NCBI GenBank assembly: GCA_964463375.1
Contig: CAYXBQ010000024.1
Span: 1 to 38,838, forward strand
Source: UMGS1696 sp964463375
GTDB taxonomy: Bacteria > Bacillota > Clostridia > Oscillospirales > CAG-272
Reading direction: 5' to 3'
Length of the DNA stretch: 38,838 nucleotides
Shown: positions 31,918-38,838 of the stretch, in pieces
Numbering within the stretch: the stretch's first letter is position 1
Layout: the number at the start of each line of letters is the position of its first letter
The notes under the pieces: generated by a model
The model's input: the letters and a program-made list of their open reading frames with translations, nothing else
The model's database searches: none
What the model was told of the DNA's origin: nothing
Program-made: the position numbers and the translations under genes

Positions 31918-32988
31918 ATGGTCACAGTTGCGATAACGGCAAGCAAAAGCTACAATATTTATATAGACCGGGGACTGGTGGACAGATGCGGCAGGGAAGT
32001 GCGTGCCACACTGCCTAAGGTGAAAAAGGTCATGCTGGTGGGGGACGACACGACCATGTCCCTGTACGGCGACCGCACCGCACGATCCCTTGTGGAAAAC
32101 GGGCTGGACGTGGCACGGTTCCCCTTTCCCCATGGTGAGGAGAGCAAAGATCTGACCACCTATGGCGCACTGCTTGCCGCTATGGCAGAAGCGGAGCTCA
32201 CCCGCAGTGACTGTGCCGTGGCACTGGGCGGCGGTGTAGTTGGTGACCTGACCGGCTTTGCCGCTGCCACCTACCTCCGTGGGATCCCCGTGGTGCAGAT
32301 CCCGACCACCGTGCTGGCGGCAGTGGATTCCTCCGTGGGGGGCAAGACCGCCGTGGATCTGCCGACGGGGAAGAACCTGGTGGGTGCTTTTCACCAGCCG
32401 TCTCTCGTTCTGTGTGACCCCGACACCTTCGCCACACTGCCGGATGCTACCTTCGCCGATGGCATGGCAGAGGTGATCAAATACGGCTTCATCGGCGACC
32501 GAGACCTGCTGGATACCCTGTCCCAAACCACATTGGAGGCATTGCGGAAGGGCGAACAAATGGAAGCGGTGCTGGCCGCCTGCGTCCGGGATAAGGGAAC
32601 CTTTGTGGCGGCAGACGAACGGGATACCGGCCTGCGGCAGAAGCTGAACTTAGGCCATACGCTGGGCCACGGGATCGAAGCTGCCTCCCACTTTGCCATC
32701 TCCCACGGCAGTGCCGTTGCCATCGGGATGCATTTGGTGGTAAAAGGAGCCGTGCAGCGTGGCCTGTGTCCCGGAGAAGCGTTGCCCCTGCTGGAGGATC
32801 TGCTGCGGCGGTACCGGCTGCCCAAGGATTGCCCCTATGCTGCCGAGACCCTGTACCGTGCCACCACCCACGACAAAAAACGTGCCGGCAATACCTTGAC
32901 CATGGTGCTGCCTACCGGGATCGGCGAAAGCGGCCTGTTCCCCATGGATATGACAGAGGTGCGGCGGTTTATCGAGGAGGTACTATGA
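31918..32988 (+). CDS. aroB: 3-dehydroquinate synthase
   Basis: AroB cyclises DAHP to 3-dehydroquinate using NAD and zinc. Motifs include ALGGGVVGDLTGFAAATYLRG, PTTVLAAVDSSVGGKTAVD, the zinc-binding EVIKYG and LGHTLGHGIE. AGGAG seven bases before ATG 31918 gives 356 residues; an open frame further upstream lies inside tyrA. The 3' end overlaps aroA by four bases. Confidence 0.96.
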   Translation: MVTVAITASKSYNIYIDRGLVDRCGREVRATLPKVKKVMLVGDDTTMSLYGDRTARSLVENGLDVARFPFPHGEESKDLTTYGALLAAMAEAELTRSDCAVALGGGVVGDLTGFAAATYLRGIPVVQIPTTVLAAVDSSVGGKTAVDLPTGKNLVGAFHQPSLVLCDPDTFATLPDATFADGMAEVIKYGFIGDRDLLDTLSQTTLEALRKGEQMEAVLAACVRDKGTFVAADERDTGLRQKLNLGHTLGHGIEAASHFAISHGSAVAIGMHLVVKGAVQRGLCPGEALPLLEDLLRRYRLPKDCPYAAETLYRATTHDKKRAGNTLTMVLPTGIGESGLFPMDMTEVRRFIEEVL

Positions 32989-34307
32989 ACATCACCCTGT
33001 CCCATCCCCGGCTGTCCGGCACCATCCCGGCGATCCCGTCCAAATCCCATGTACACCGGCTGCTGATCTGTGCGGCACTGGCAAACCACGTGTCCCGGAT
33101 CCGCTGCCCGATCACCAGCGACGATATGGATGCCACCATCCGCTGTATGACTGCATTGGGTGCCAAGATCCACAGAGAAGACGAAGACATCGTGGTCACC
33201 CCCATCGCAAAGGAAGAACCGATACCGATGCCGGATGTGTTGGACTGCGGCGAATCCGGCTCCACACTGCGGTTTTTGTTGCCGGTGGTCTGTGCGCTGG
33301 GACGTGGCGGCTCCCTTGTCTCCCATGGACGACTGCCGGAGCGTCCCCTGTCTCCCCTGTATGAGGAGCTGGTGTCCCATGGTGCCATGCTGTCTCCGGC
33401 AGGCAAAAGTCCCCTGACCGTCTTCGGCAAACTGACACCGGGTGACTACCGGATCGATGGCAGCGTGTCGTCCCAGTTCATCAGCGGTCTGCTGTTCGCA
33501 CTGCCACTGCTGGAGACACCGTCCACCTTGACCATCACCGGCAGGATCGAATCCGCACCGTACATCACCATGACCTTGCAGGCACTGGATGCCTTTGGTG
33601 TCCACTGGCAAACGACGGATGGACGCACCTACAGCATTGCCCCCAGCCGGTATACTACACCGGGAAAGGTGGTGGCAGAGGGAGACTGGTCCAACGGTGC
33701 ATTCTGGCTGACAGCCGGTGCCCTGTCTCCTGCCGGTCTGACCATCACGGGATTGCGGCCGGATAGCGTCCAGGGGGACCGTGCCATTGTGCCACTGCTG
33801 CGGGAGATGGGTGCGACTGTGCAAATGACAGACGATAGCATCACCATATCCGGCGGCAGGCTCCACGGTATCGATATAGACGGCGCACAGATCCCCGATC
33901 TGGTACCGATTTTGTCGGTGGCGGCAGCCTATGCGACCGGGGAGACCACCATACGAAATATCGGTCGGCTACGGCTGAAGGAAAGCGACCGGATCCAGGC
34001 GGTGACGGATATGCTCACATCCCTTGGCTGTACGAATGTTACCGCCGGCGAAGACTGGCTGCACATCACAGGCGGTACGCTGGGAAAGCAAAGCGGTTAC
34101 AGCTCGGAGCATGCATGCTCGGTACAGAGCTGGAACGACCACCGGATCGTCATGTCCGCCGCCATAGCCGCAACCGTGTGTGCCCAGCCTGTGACCATCG
34201 TGGGGGCCGAAGCGGTACGCAAATCCTATCCGGGATTTTTCCGGGATCTTGAAAATTTGGGAGGATGTCTATGCAAACAGACCACACCACCTGGGGCGCA
34301 CAACTAA
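32985..34307 (+). CDS. aroA: 3-phosphoshikimate 1-carboxyvinyltransferase (EPSP synthase)
   Basis: AroA transfers enolpyruvyl from PEP to shikimate-3-phosphate. Signature parts are IPSKSHVHRLLICAALA, DCGESGSTLRFLLPV (a GNSGTT-type site with E for N), and the C-terminal LRLKESDRIQAV and WNDHRIVMSAAIAA. The 440-residue protein is full length. ATG 32985 overlaps the aroB stop (ATGA), and aroC begins within its last 37 bases. Confidence 0.95.
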   Translation: MNITLSHPRLSGTIPAIPSKSHVHRLLICAALANHVSRIRCPITSDDMDATIRCMTALGAKIHREDEDIVVTPIAKEEPIPMPDVLDCGESGSTLRFLLPVVCALGRGGSLVSHGRLPERPLSPLYEELVSHGAMLSPAGKSPLTVFGKLTPGDYRIDGSVSSQFISGLLFALPLLETPSTLTITGRIESAPYITMTLQALDAFGVHWQTTDGRTYSIAPSRYTTPGKVVAEGDWSNGAFWLTAGALSPAGLTITGLRPDSVQGDRAIVPLLREMGATVQMTDDSITISGGRLHGIDIDGAQIPDLVPILSVAAAYATGETTIRNIGRLRLKESDRIQAVTDMLTSLGCTNVTAGEDWLHITGGTLGKQSGYSSEHACSVQSWNDHRIVMSAAIAATVCAQPVTIVGAEAVRKSYPGFFRDLENLGGCLCKQTTPPGAHN

Positions 34308-35374
34308 AGCTGTCCATCTACGGCGGTTCACACGATGGGGAGATCGGGATGCATCTGTCCGGTTTTCCGGCGGGAATATCCATCGATATGACAGACCTGC
34401 AGGCCTTCCTGTCCCGGCGGGCTCCCGGACAAAGCAAGCTGACCACCACCCGCAAGGAACCGGACGTACCGGTGTTTCTCTCCGGGTTGGTAGATGGCGT
34501 GACCACCGGTGAGACGATCCACGCCGCCATCTACAACACCAATATGCGCAGCGGCGACTATGCGGGTCTGGCAAACATCCCCCGCCCGGGGCACGCCGAC
34601 TATTGTGCCCGCATGAAATATGGCGATACCGTGGATCTGCGTGGCGGCGGACACTGGTCGGCAAGACTGACCGCCCCTCTGTGCATCGCCGGATACCTGT
34701 GCCGCACGTGGCTGGCAGCACGTGGGGTGGCCATTGGTGCCCACATCGCAGCCGTTGCCGGGATCTGGGATATGCCCTATGATCCGGTATCCTTGACCAC
34801 CGAAACCCTGCTTGCTCCCGGACAAAAGTCCTTCCCGGTGTTGGATGACGCTGCCGGAGAAGCCATGTGTGCCGCCATCGATGCAGCACGACTGGCACAG
34901 GATTCCGTGGGTGGGATCGTGGAATGTGCGGCGCTGGGACTGCCCGTTGGCATTGGGGAGCATATGTTTGCCGGTGCAGAGGGGCGCATCGCCTCGCTGG
35001 TCTACAGCATTCCGGCGGTGAAGGGCGTGGAATTCGGCGATGGCTTCGGGGTGGCTGCCAGCCGTGGCTCCGAGAACAACGATGCCTATGTGACCGATGG
35101 CAAGACCGTCCGCACCGTCACCAACCACTGCGGCGGTATTTTAGGCGGTATGACCAACGGGATGCCCCTGTGCTTCCGCTGTGCCTTCAAGCCCACGCCG
35201 TCCATCGGGTTGGAGCAGGCTTCGGTGGATCTGTCCCGGATGGAGAACACCAAATTGACCATCTCCGGCCGCCACGATCCCTGTGTGGTGCAGCGTGCCG
35301 TGCCTGTGGTGGAAGCCGCTTGCGCCATCGCTTTGATGGATATGATGTGCTGGGAGGAAGAGAACCATGGATGA
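34271..35374 (+). CDS. aroC: Chorismate synthase
   Basis: AroC uses reduced FMN to turn EPSP into chorismate. The signatures RAPGQSKLTTTRKE, MRSGDYAG, PRPGHADY and RGGGHWSARLTAP are clear, with the second signature around GMTNGMPL. The first signature reads IYGGSHDG instead of the common GESHG, but keeps the active-site His. GGGAGG (34259-34264) is six bases from ATG 34271, giving 367 residues, so the ATG at 34265 is less likely. Confidence 0.94.
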   Translation: MQTDHTTWGAQLKLSIYGGSHDGEIGMHLSGFPAGISIDMTDLQAFLSRRAPGQSKLTTTRKEPDVPVFLSGLVDGVTTGETIHAAIYNTNMRSGDYAGLANIPRPGHADYCARMKYGDTVDLRGGGHWSARLTAPLCIAGYLCRTWLAARGVAIGAHIAAVAGIWDMPYDPVSLTTETLLAPGQKSFPVLDDAAGEAMCAAIDAARLAQDSVGGIVECAALGLPVGIGEHMFAGAEGRIASLVYSIPAVKGVEFGDGFGVAASRGSENNDAYVTDGKTVRTVTNHCGGILGGMTNGMPLCFRCAFKPTPSIGLEQASVDLSRMENTKLTISGRHDPCVVQRAVPVVEAACAIALMDMMCWEEENHG

Positions 35375-36602
35375 ACATACGAAGATCTGCGGCCTGATCG
35401 GTGGCAAGCTGGGGCATAGCTATTCCCCGGTGATCCACGCCGCATTGGGGGACTACACATACAAGCTGTGGGAGCTGACCGAGGAGCAGGTGGGCGATTT
35501 TGTTCGGTCTGATACCTACCACGCCATGAACGTGACCATTCCCTACAAAAAGACCGTCATGCCCTTTTTGGACGAGATCTCCCCGGAGGCCACCCGGATC
35601 GGTGCGGTCAACACCATCACCCGGACAGCGGATGGCAAGCTGCGGGGGGACAACACAGACTACTACGGCTTTTGTCAAATGCTGGCAGGTCTGCATCTGG
35701 ATCTGGCAGGGAAGAAGGTCATGATCTTAGGTGCCGGTGGTGCGTCTGCTACGGCACAGGCCGTGACACTGGATCAAGGTGCGGCGGAGATGCGGGTCAT
35801 TGCCCACCGGGACAACACGCCGGAGACCATGGCAAAATACACCGATACCCAGGTGCTCATCAATTGCACGCCCGTGGGCATGTACCCGAACAACGGTGTC
35901 TCGCCGGTGTCCCTGGACTATTTCCCCCACTTAGAAGGGGTGCTGGACATGATCTACAATCCGGCGAAAACCAAGCTGCTGTTGGATGCCCAAAGCCGTG
36001 GGATCCCCTGTATCAATGGGCTGGTCATGCTGGTGGCACAGGCTAAGAGAGCCAGCGAGCTGTTTTTCGGTACCACCATCGACGACAGCGTGATCCCCAC
36101 CATCACCGCACAGATCGACCGGGACGCACGGAACATCGTACTGATCGGTATGCCCGGCTGCGGCAAATCCACGTTGGGGAAGGCGTTGGCACAGCTGACC
36201 GGCAGAAAATTCGTAGATACGGATGAAATGGTGGTCGAACGTACCGGCAGAAGCATCCCCACGATCTTTGCTCAGGATGGGGAGGTCTGCTTCCGGCAGA
36301 TCGAGCGGGACTGCGTGGCAGCGGTATCCAAGGAGCATGGATTGGTCATCGCCACGGGGGGAGGCGCACCGGTGCAAGCGGGGGCAGGCGAGCTGCTGCG
36401 GCAAAACAGCCGGATCCTGTACCTGCGCAGAGACACCGCCGCACTGCCCACCGATGGCCGACCGCTGTCCCAGACGAACAGTTTGACGGACATGGAAAAG
36501 GCACGCGGGCCCATCTACCGCAGTCTCTGTGACGCTGCCATCGAGGTGGACGAAAATATCGAGGTTACGCTGGCAAGAGCCAAGGAGGCACTGGGACTAT
36601 GA
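35367..36602 (+). CDS. aroE-aroK: Fused shikimate dehydrogenase / shikimate kinase
   Basis: Residues 1 to about 250 are AroE: the substrate-binding LGHSYSPVIHAALG, NVTIPYKK with catalytic Lys, DNTDYYGF, and the NADP-binding GAGGASATAQ. Residues about 255-411 are AroK: P-loop GMPGCGKST (261-269), FVDTDEMVVERTGRSI, ATGGGAPV and the lid-region DGRPL. The protein does two consecutive steps, dehydroshikimate to shikimate to shikimate-3-phosphate. It overlaps aroC at the 5' end and aroQ at the 3' end. Confidence 0.94.
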   Translation: MDEHTKICGLIGGKLGHSYSPVIHAALGDYTYKLWELTEEQVGDFVRSDTYHAMNVTIPYKKTVMPFLDEISPEATRIGAVNTITRTADGKLRGDNTDYYGFCQMLAGLHLDLAGKKVMILGAGGASATAQAVTLDQGAAEMRVIAHRDNTPETMAKYTDTQVLINCTPVGMYPNNGVSPVSLDYFPHLEGVLDMIYNPAKTKLLLDAQSRGIPCINGLVMLVAQAKRASELFFGTTIDDSVIPTITAQIDRDARNIVLIGMPGCGKSTLGKALAQLTGRKFVDTDEMVVERTGRSIPTIFAQDGEVCFRQIERDCVAAVSKEHGLVIATGGGAPVQAGAGELLRQNSRILYLRRDTAALPTDGRPLSQTNSLTDMEKARGPIYRSLCDAAIEVDENIEVTLARAKEALGL

Positions 36603-37042
36603 AATTTCTCATCATCAACGGACCGAACCTGAATATGCTGGGCATCCGGGAGCCGGACATCTACGGCAAGCAGGATTTTGCCACGCTGGAAAACTACATC
36701 CGAGAGGAATGTGCCGCAGTGGGTGTGGAATGCGAGCTGTTCCAGCACAACCACGAAGGGGCCATCGTAGACCGGATCCAGCAGGCGTATTTTGACCGCA
36801 CGGATGGTATCGTGATCAATCCGGCGGCCTACACCCACACCAGCGTGGCGATCTTAGATGCGCTGAAAGCCGTTGCCATTCCCACGGTGGAGGTGCATAT
36901 TTCTGCCATCGAGGAGCGTGAGAGCTTCCGGCAGTTTTCCTATGTATCGCTGGTGGCCAAAAAGACCATCGCCGGCCATGGCTTTGCCGGATATGGAGAA
37001 GCCATCCGGTGGCTCGCTGGGGAAATCAGAAGTCAGAAGTGA
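36599..37042 (+). CDS. aroQ: Type II 3-dehydroquinate dehydratase
   Basis: The 147-residue dodecamer-type enzyme dehydrates 3-dehydroquinate to 3-dehydroshikimate. It has the usual FLIINGPNLNMLGIREPDIYG start with the mobile-loop Tyr, QHNHEGAIVDRIQQA, INPAAYTHTSVAI, and VEVHISAIEERESFR with catalytic His. It overlaps aroE-aroK by four bases and ends the operon. It completes the DAHP-to-chorismate set in this window. Confidence 0.96.
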   Translation: MKFLIINGPNLNMLGIREPDIYGKQDFATLENYIREECAAVGVECELFQHNHEGAIVDRIQQAYFDRTDGIVINPAAYTHTSVAILDALKAVAIPTVEVHISAIEERESFRQFSYVSLVAKKTIAGHGFAGYGEAIRWLAGEIRSQK

Positions 37043-37049
37043 GATAAAG

Positions 37050-37095
37050 AAAAACTACGACTATCGAACGATGTTGTTCTGTGGTCGTAGTTTTT
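37050..37095. terminator. Bidirectional terminator after the aro operon
   Basis: AAAAACTACGAC and GTCGTAGTTTTT form a 12-base perfect stem. It serves aroQ and the convergent lipoprotein gene. Confidence 0.9.
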
Positions 37096-37117
37096 GATTT
37101 TTCTTAGTTTCTGGTCG

Positions 37118-37744
37118 TTACTCTCCCAGCATCATTTGGTATCGGTCGCTGTAGGCAACGGAGGTGATCTCGATGGAGAAGTTGGCAGAGCTTTTGCCGT
37201 CACCGCTGTCTTCGTCTTCCAATTGGGTCAGGGTCAGCGCCATGGTAACTACCGGACGATCCAGTTCATAGCCGATCACCTTGAGGTAGTATTCTCTGCC
37301 AAAGTAACCGGCGTTTTTCTTGTCCACATCTTCAAAAGCCAAGATGCAATGTCCTCTACCGCAGCCATAGGGGTATGCAGCAATATATCCCGTATTGGTT
37401 ATTTCCATTTCATAGCCATAGTTGCGTGCTTCTCTATGATCTCGAAATAAACCACCACCATTTCCCATAGAGAGCTGTACCTCTTCGTCTTCGGAAAGAA
37501 CACGCACACTGCCGCCTTCACAGGCAAAGTGCAGATTTATATTTTCCAGTCCATCCCAACCGATAGGAGCAAGCTCGTACACGATACCGGCTTCCAGAGG
37601 TGTAAGGGTATACTCCTCCAAAGCTTCGTTATAGGTAAAGGCACTGATGGTCATCGGTGGTTCGACGACAAGGTCGGTATCGGATTGACCCATACATGAG
37701 GAAAGAAATATGGTGAAAAGAAACAGGCAAATGAAACGCTTCAT
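37118..37744 (-). CDS. Predicted lipoprotein of unknown function
   Basis: The 208-residue protein has a lipoprotein signal MKRFICLFLFTIFLSSC (Cys17) with GAAGGAG upstream on the minus strand. The mature part is beta-rich: IVYELAPIGWDGLENINLHF, then YYLKVIGYELDRPVVTMALTL, ending FSIEITSVAYSDRYQMMLGE. It resembles the neighbour at 37811 (LEPGVVYTMAL..., NLHLHF), so the two are diverged duplicates. The base composition is more AT-rich than the aro genes. No family is recognised. Confidence 0.8.
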   Translation of the reverse strand: MKRFICLFLFTIFLSSCMGQSDTDLVVEPPMTISAFTYNEALEEYTLTPLEAGIVYELAPIGWDGLENINLHFACEGGSVRVLSEDEEVQLSMGNGGGLFRDHREARNYGYEMEITNTGYIAAYPYGCGRGHCILAFEDVDKKNAGYFGREYYLKVIGYELDRPVVTMALTLTQLEDEDSGDGKSSANFSIEITSVAYSDRYQMMLGE

Positions 37745-37757
37745 ATACGAAACTCCT

Positions 37758-37829
37758 TCATCCCATGAGCTTATAGAGATCGCTGTATTCGTAAGAAATG
37801 ATCTCGATGGTCATGAATCGGGTGCGTAC
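37758..37829 (-). pseudogene. Leftover C-terminal tail of a third lipoprotein copy
   Basis: Read on the minus strand in a frame different from the upstream gene's, this stretch encodes VRTRFMTIEIISYEYSDLYKLMG and a stop when pieces are joined. This matches the end of the 37118 protein (FSIEITSVAYSDRYQMMLG). It has no start or body of its own. The overlap with the 3' end of the 37811 gene marks a likely recombination or frameshift joint. Confidence 0.6.
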
Positions 37830-38560
37830 CTCTCCTTTTTGTATAACTCTGCGTAGTGCCCTTCGTGAACGGTTTCCCAGGGATAATGGGGGTCGTCAAT
37901 GGCGGTCAGCTTGATTTCGGCAGAGACAGCCAAGGTGCCGTTGTGTTCATAGGCTCTGGCGTACAGCGTGCATTCGGTACCAATGAGGGTATCTCGTATG
38001 TCTAAGTTATACAGTCCTTCGGTAAACAACTTTTTGCCAACCGGACAAACTTGAATGTTTACAGGTGCGTTGACACGAATCGGATTTTCCTCTGCTCCGA
38101 AACATTTTGCAGTCGCGTCATCTTGTGGATAAAAATAAGCAAGACGAACGCTGTTGTCGGTGGGATCTTCTGTTTCGATTTCCAATATGCCATCAAAATC
38201 GAAATGCAGATGCAAATTATTATAACCCTCGTTTAATTTGTCAAAACTGATCAGAGCCATCGTATACACCACACCGGGTTCCAACTCCTGTCTGATGAAT
38301 ACTGCATCTGTTGCATATTCTTTCCCATCCTCGGAAACCCAATAGCCGGAACCGCGTCCGATAAGGTCTTTATCATATGCCCAGTATCCCGTATCGATCA
38401 GGGCTGGATTGACGATCTTGGTGCTGATCTTCATAAAGTTGTCCATAGACGCTACCTCGGAGGTGGTATCGGAGGAGGAACAGGAAATGAGAAGAAGACT
38501 GGATAGCACGAAAATACATATCATTTTCACACGCATAGATAGATTCATTTCATACTTCAT
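37811..38560 (-). CDS. Predicted lipoprotein of unknown function, paralogue of the neighbour
   Basis: A lipoprotein signal ends at LLLISC, followed by a Ser-rich linker and a beta-rich body (ELEPGVVYTMALISFDKL, NNLHLHFDFDGILEIE). Several in-frame starts are possible (GTG 38635; ATG 38560, 38548, 38536); none has a clear ribosome-binding site. The promoter at 38640-38668 would start transcription near 38633, which excludes GTG 38635, and a short charged N-terminus favours 38560 or 38536. The end (AELYKKERYAPDS) runs into the paralogue remnant. No function is recognised. Confidence 0.72.
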   Translation of the reverse strand: MKYEMNLSMRVKMICIFVLSSLLLISCSSSDTTSEVASMDNFMKISTKIVNPALIDTGYWAYDKDLIGRGSGYWVSEDGKEYATDAVFIRQELEPGVVYTMALISFDKLNEGYNNLHLHFDFDGILEIETEDPTDNSVRLAYFYPQDDATAKCFGAEENPIRVNAPVNIQVCPVGKKLFTEGLYNLDIRDTLIGTECTLYARAYEHNGTLAVSAEIKLTAIDDPHYPWETVHEGHYAELYKKERYAPDS

Positions 38561-38639
38561 TTCTGTACATGTAGATACAGCCTTGAACAGCGTTTCTGCG
38601 GTAAAACGGTTCAGGTCGGTACCTCTTTCTGACACCTAT

Positions 38640-38668
38640 AGGATACCATACTCTGGACTACTTTTCAA
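38640..38668 (-). promoter_or_regulatory. Candidate promoter of the lipoprotein pair (minus strand)
   Basis: On the minus strand TTGAAA and TATCCT are separated by 17 bases. The remaining 170 bases to the right edge show no supported feature. Confidence 0.5.
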
Positions 38669-38838
38669 TAGATAAACTACAAATAGCTCTATTTTGTATG
38701 AACGCCTATATCAATGCCGCTTTCATTATGCGATTCGCACAAGCACAGTGCTGATGCCGTTCGCATTGGGATTCGTTATCTTCCCACGGCAATCGCTTAC
38801 GAAAAAAAGAGATGACAAGAAAGCAAAAATATGGTATA

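Overview
The window looks like a chromosomal segment of an anaerobic, Gram-positive, gut- or rumen-type clostridium, most likely Oscillospiraceae/Ruminococcus-like. The basis is a dockerin-bearing GH5 glycoside hydrolase, the HisZ-dependent short form of HisG, many lipoproteins with clostridial lipoboxes, strong sigma-A promoters with 17-base spacers, and fairly GC-rich housekeeping genes beside more AT-rich accessory genes. No rRNA, tRNA, CRISPR array or transposase was seen. The taxonomic call is inference.

Layout, left to right. (1) 231-4503: a protein fusing an XRE-type DNA-binding domain, a cupin and an acyl-CoA synthetase, followed by a secreted GH5 enzyme with a dockerin. (2) 4575-12515: a histidine operon, hisZ-G-D-C-B-H-A-F-IE, with one consensus promoter inside an inverted repeat and a terminator after hisIE. 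Every step is covered except histidinol-phosphate phosphatase. (3) 12526-14636: a TetR regulator with an ABC-2 type exporter. (4) 14641-15849: a GH99/WbsX-like protein. (5) 15862-17424, minus strand: a SPASM protein whose radical-SAM part lacks the catalytic cysteine motif, with a small unknown partner. Tandem 94-base repeats carrying a GAAA-capped hairpin lie beside them. (6) 17878-26578: accessory genes for surface and carbohydrate functions, namely a surface-anchored protein, two related solute-binding lipoproteins around an ADP-ribosylglycohydrolase-like protein, an SGNH hydrolase, an M18 aminopeptidase and a barnase-type RNase lipoprotein. (7) 26736-29340, minus strand: a three-gene amino-acid ABC transporter. 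(8) 29689-37095: an aromatic amino-acid operon, aroF-tyrA-aroB-aroA-aroC-aroE/K-aroQ. (9) 37118-38668, minus strand: two related AT-richer lipoproteins with a leftover paralogue tail between them.

The strongest unusual signal is upstream of aroF: a ribosome-binding site and a 20-residue ORF with nine consecutive Phe/Tyr codons, then a mutually exclusive hairpin arrangement ending in a strong intrinsic terminator. This has the form of classical ribosome-mediated attenuation, known best from enterobacteria, in a lineage where aromatic operons are usually thought to use T-box or TRAP-type control. The operon covers DAHP synthase, all steps from DAHP to chorismate and the Tyr branch, so a Phe/Tyr-sensing leader is coherent. 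Other candidates worth attention are the clusterless SPASM protein with its partner and adjoining structured repeats, the regulator-enzyme fusion at the left end, and the barnase-like lipoprotein with no barstar nearby.
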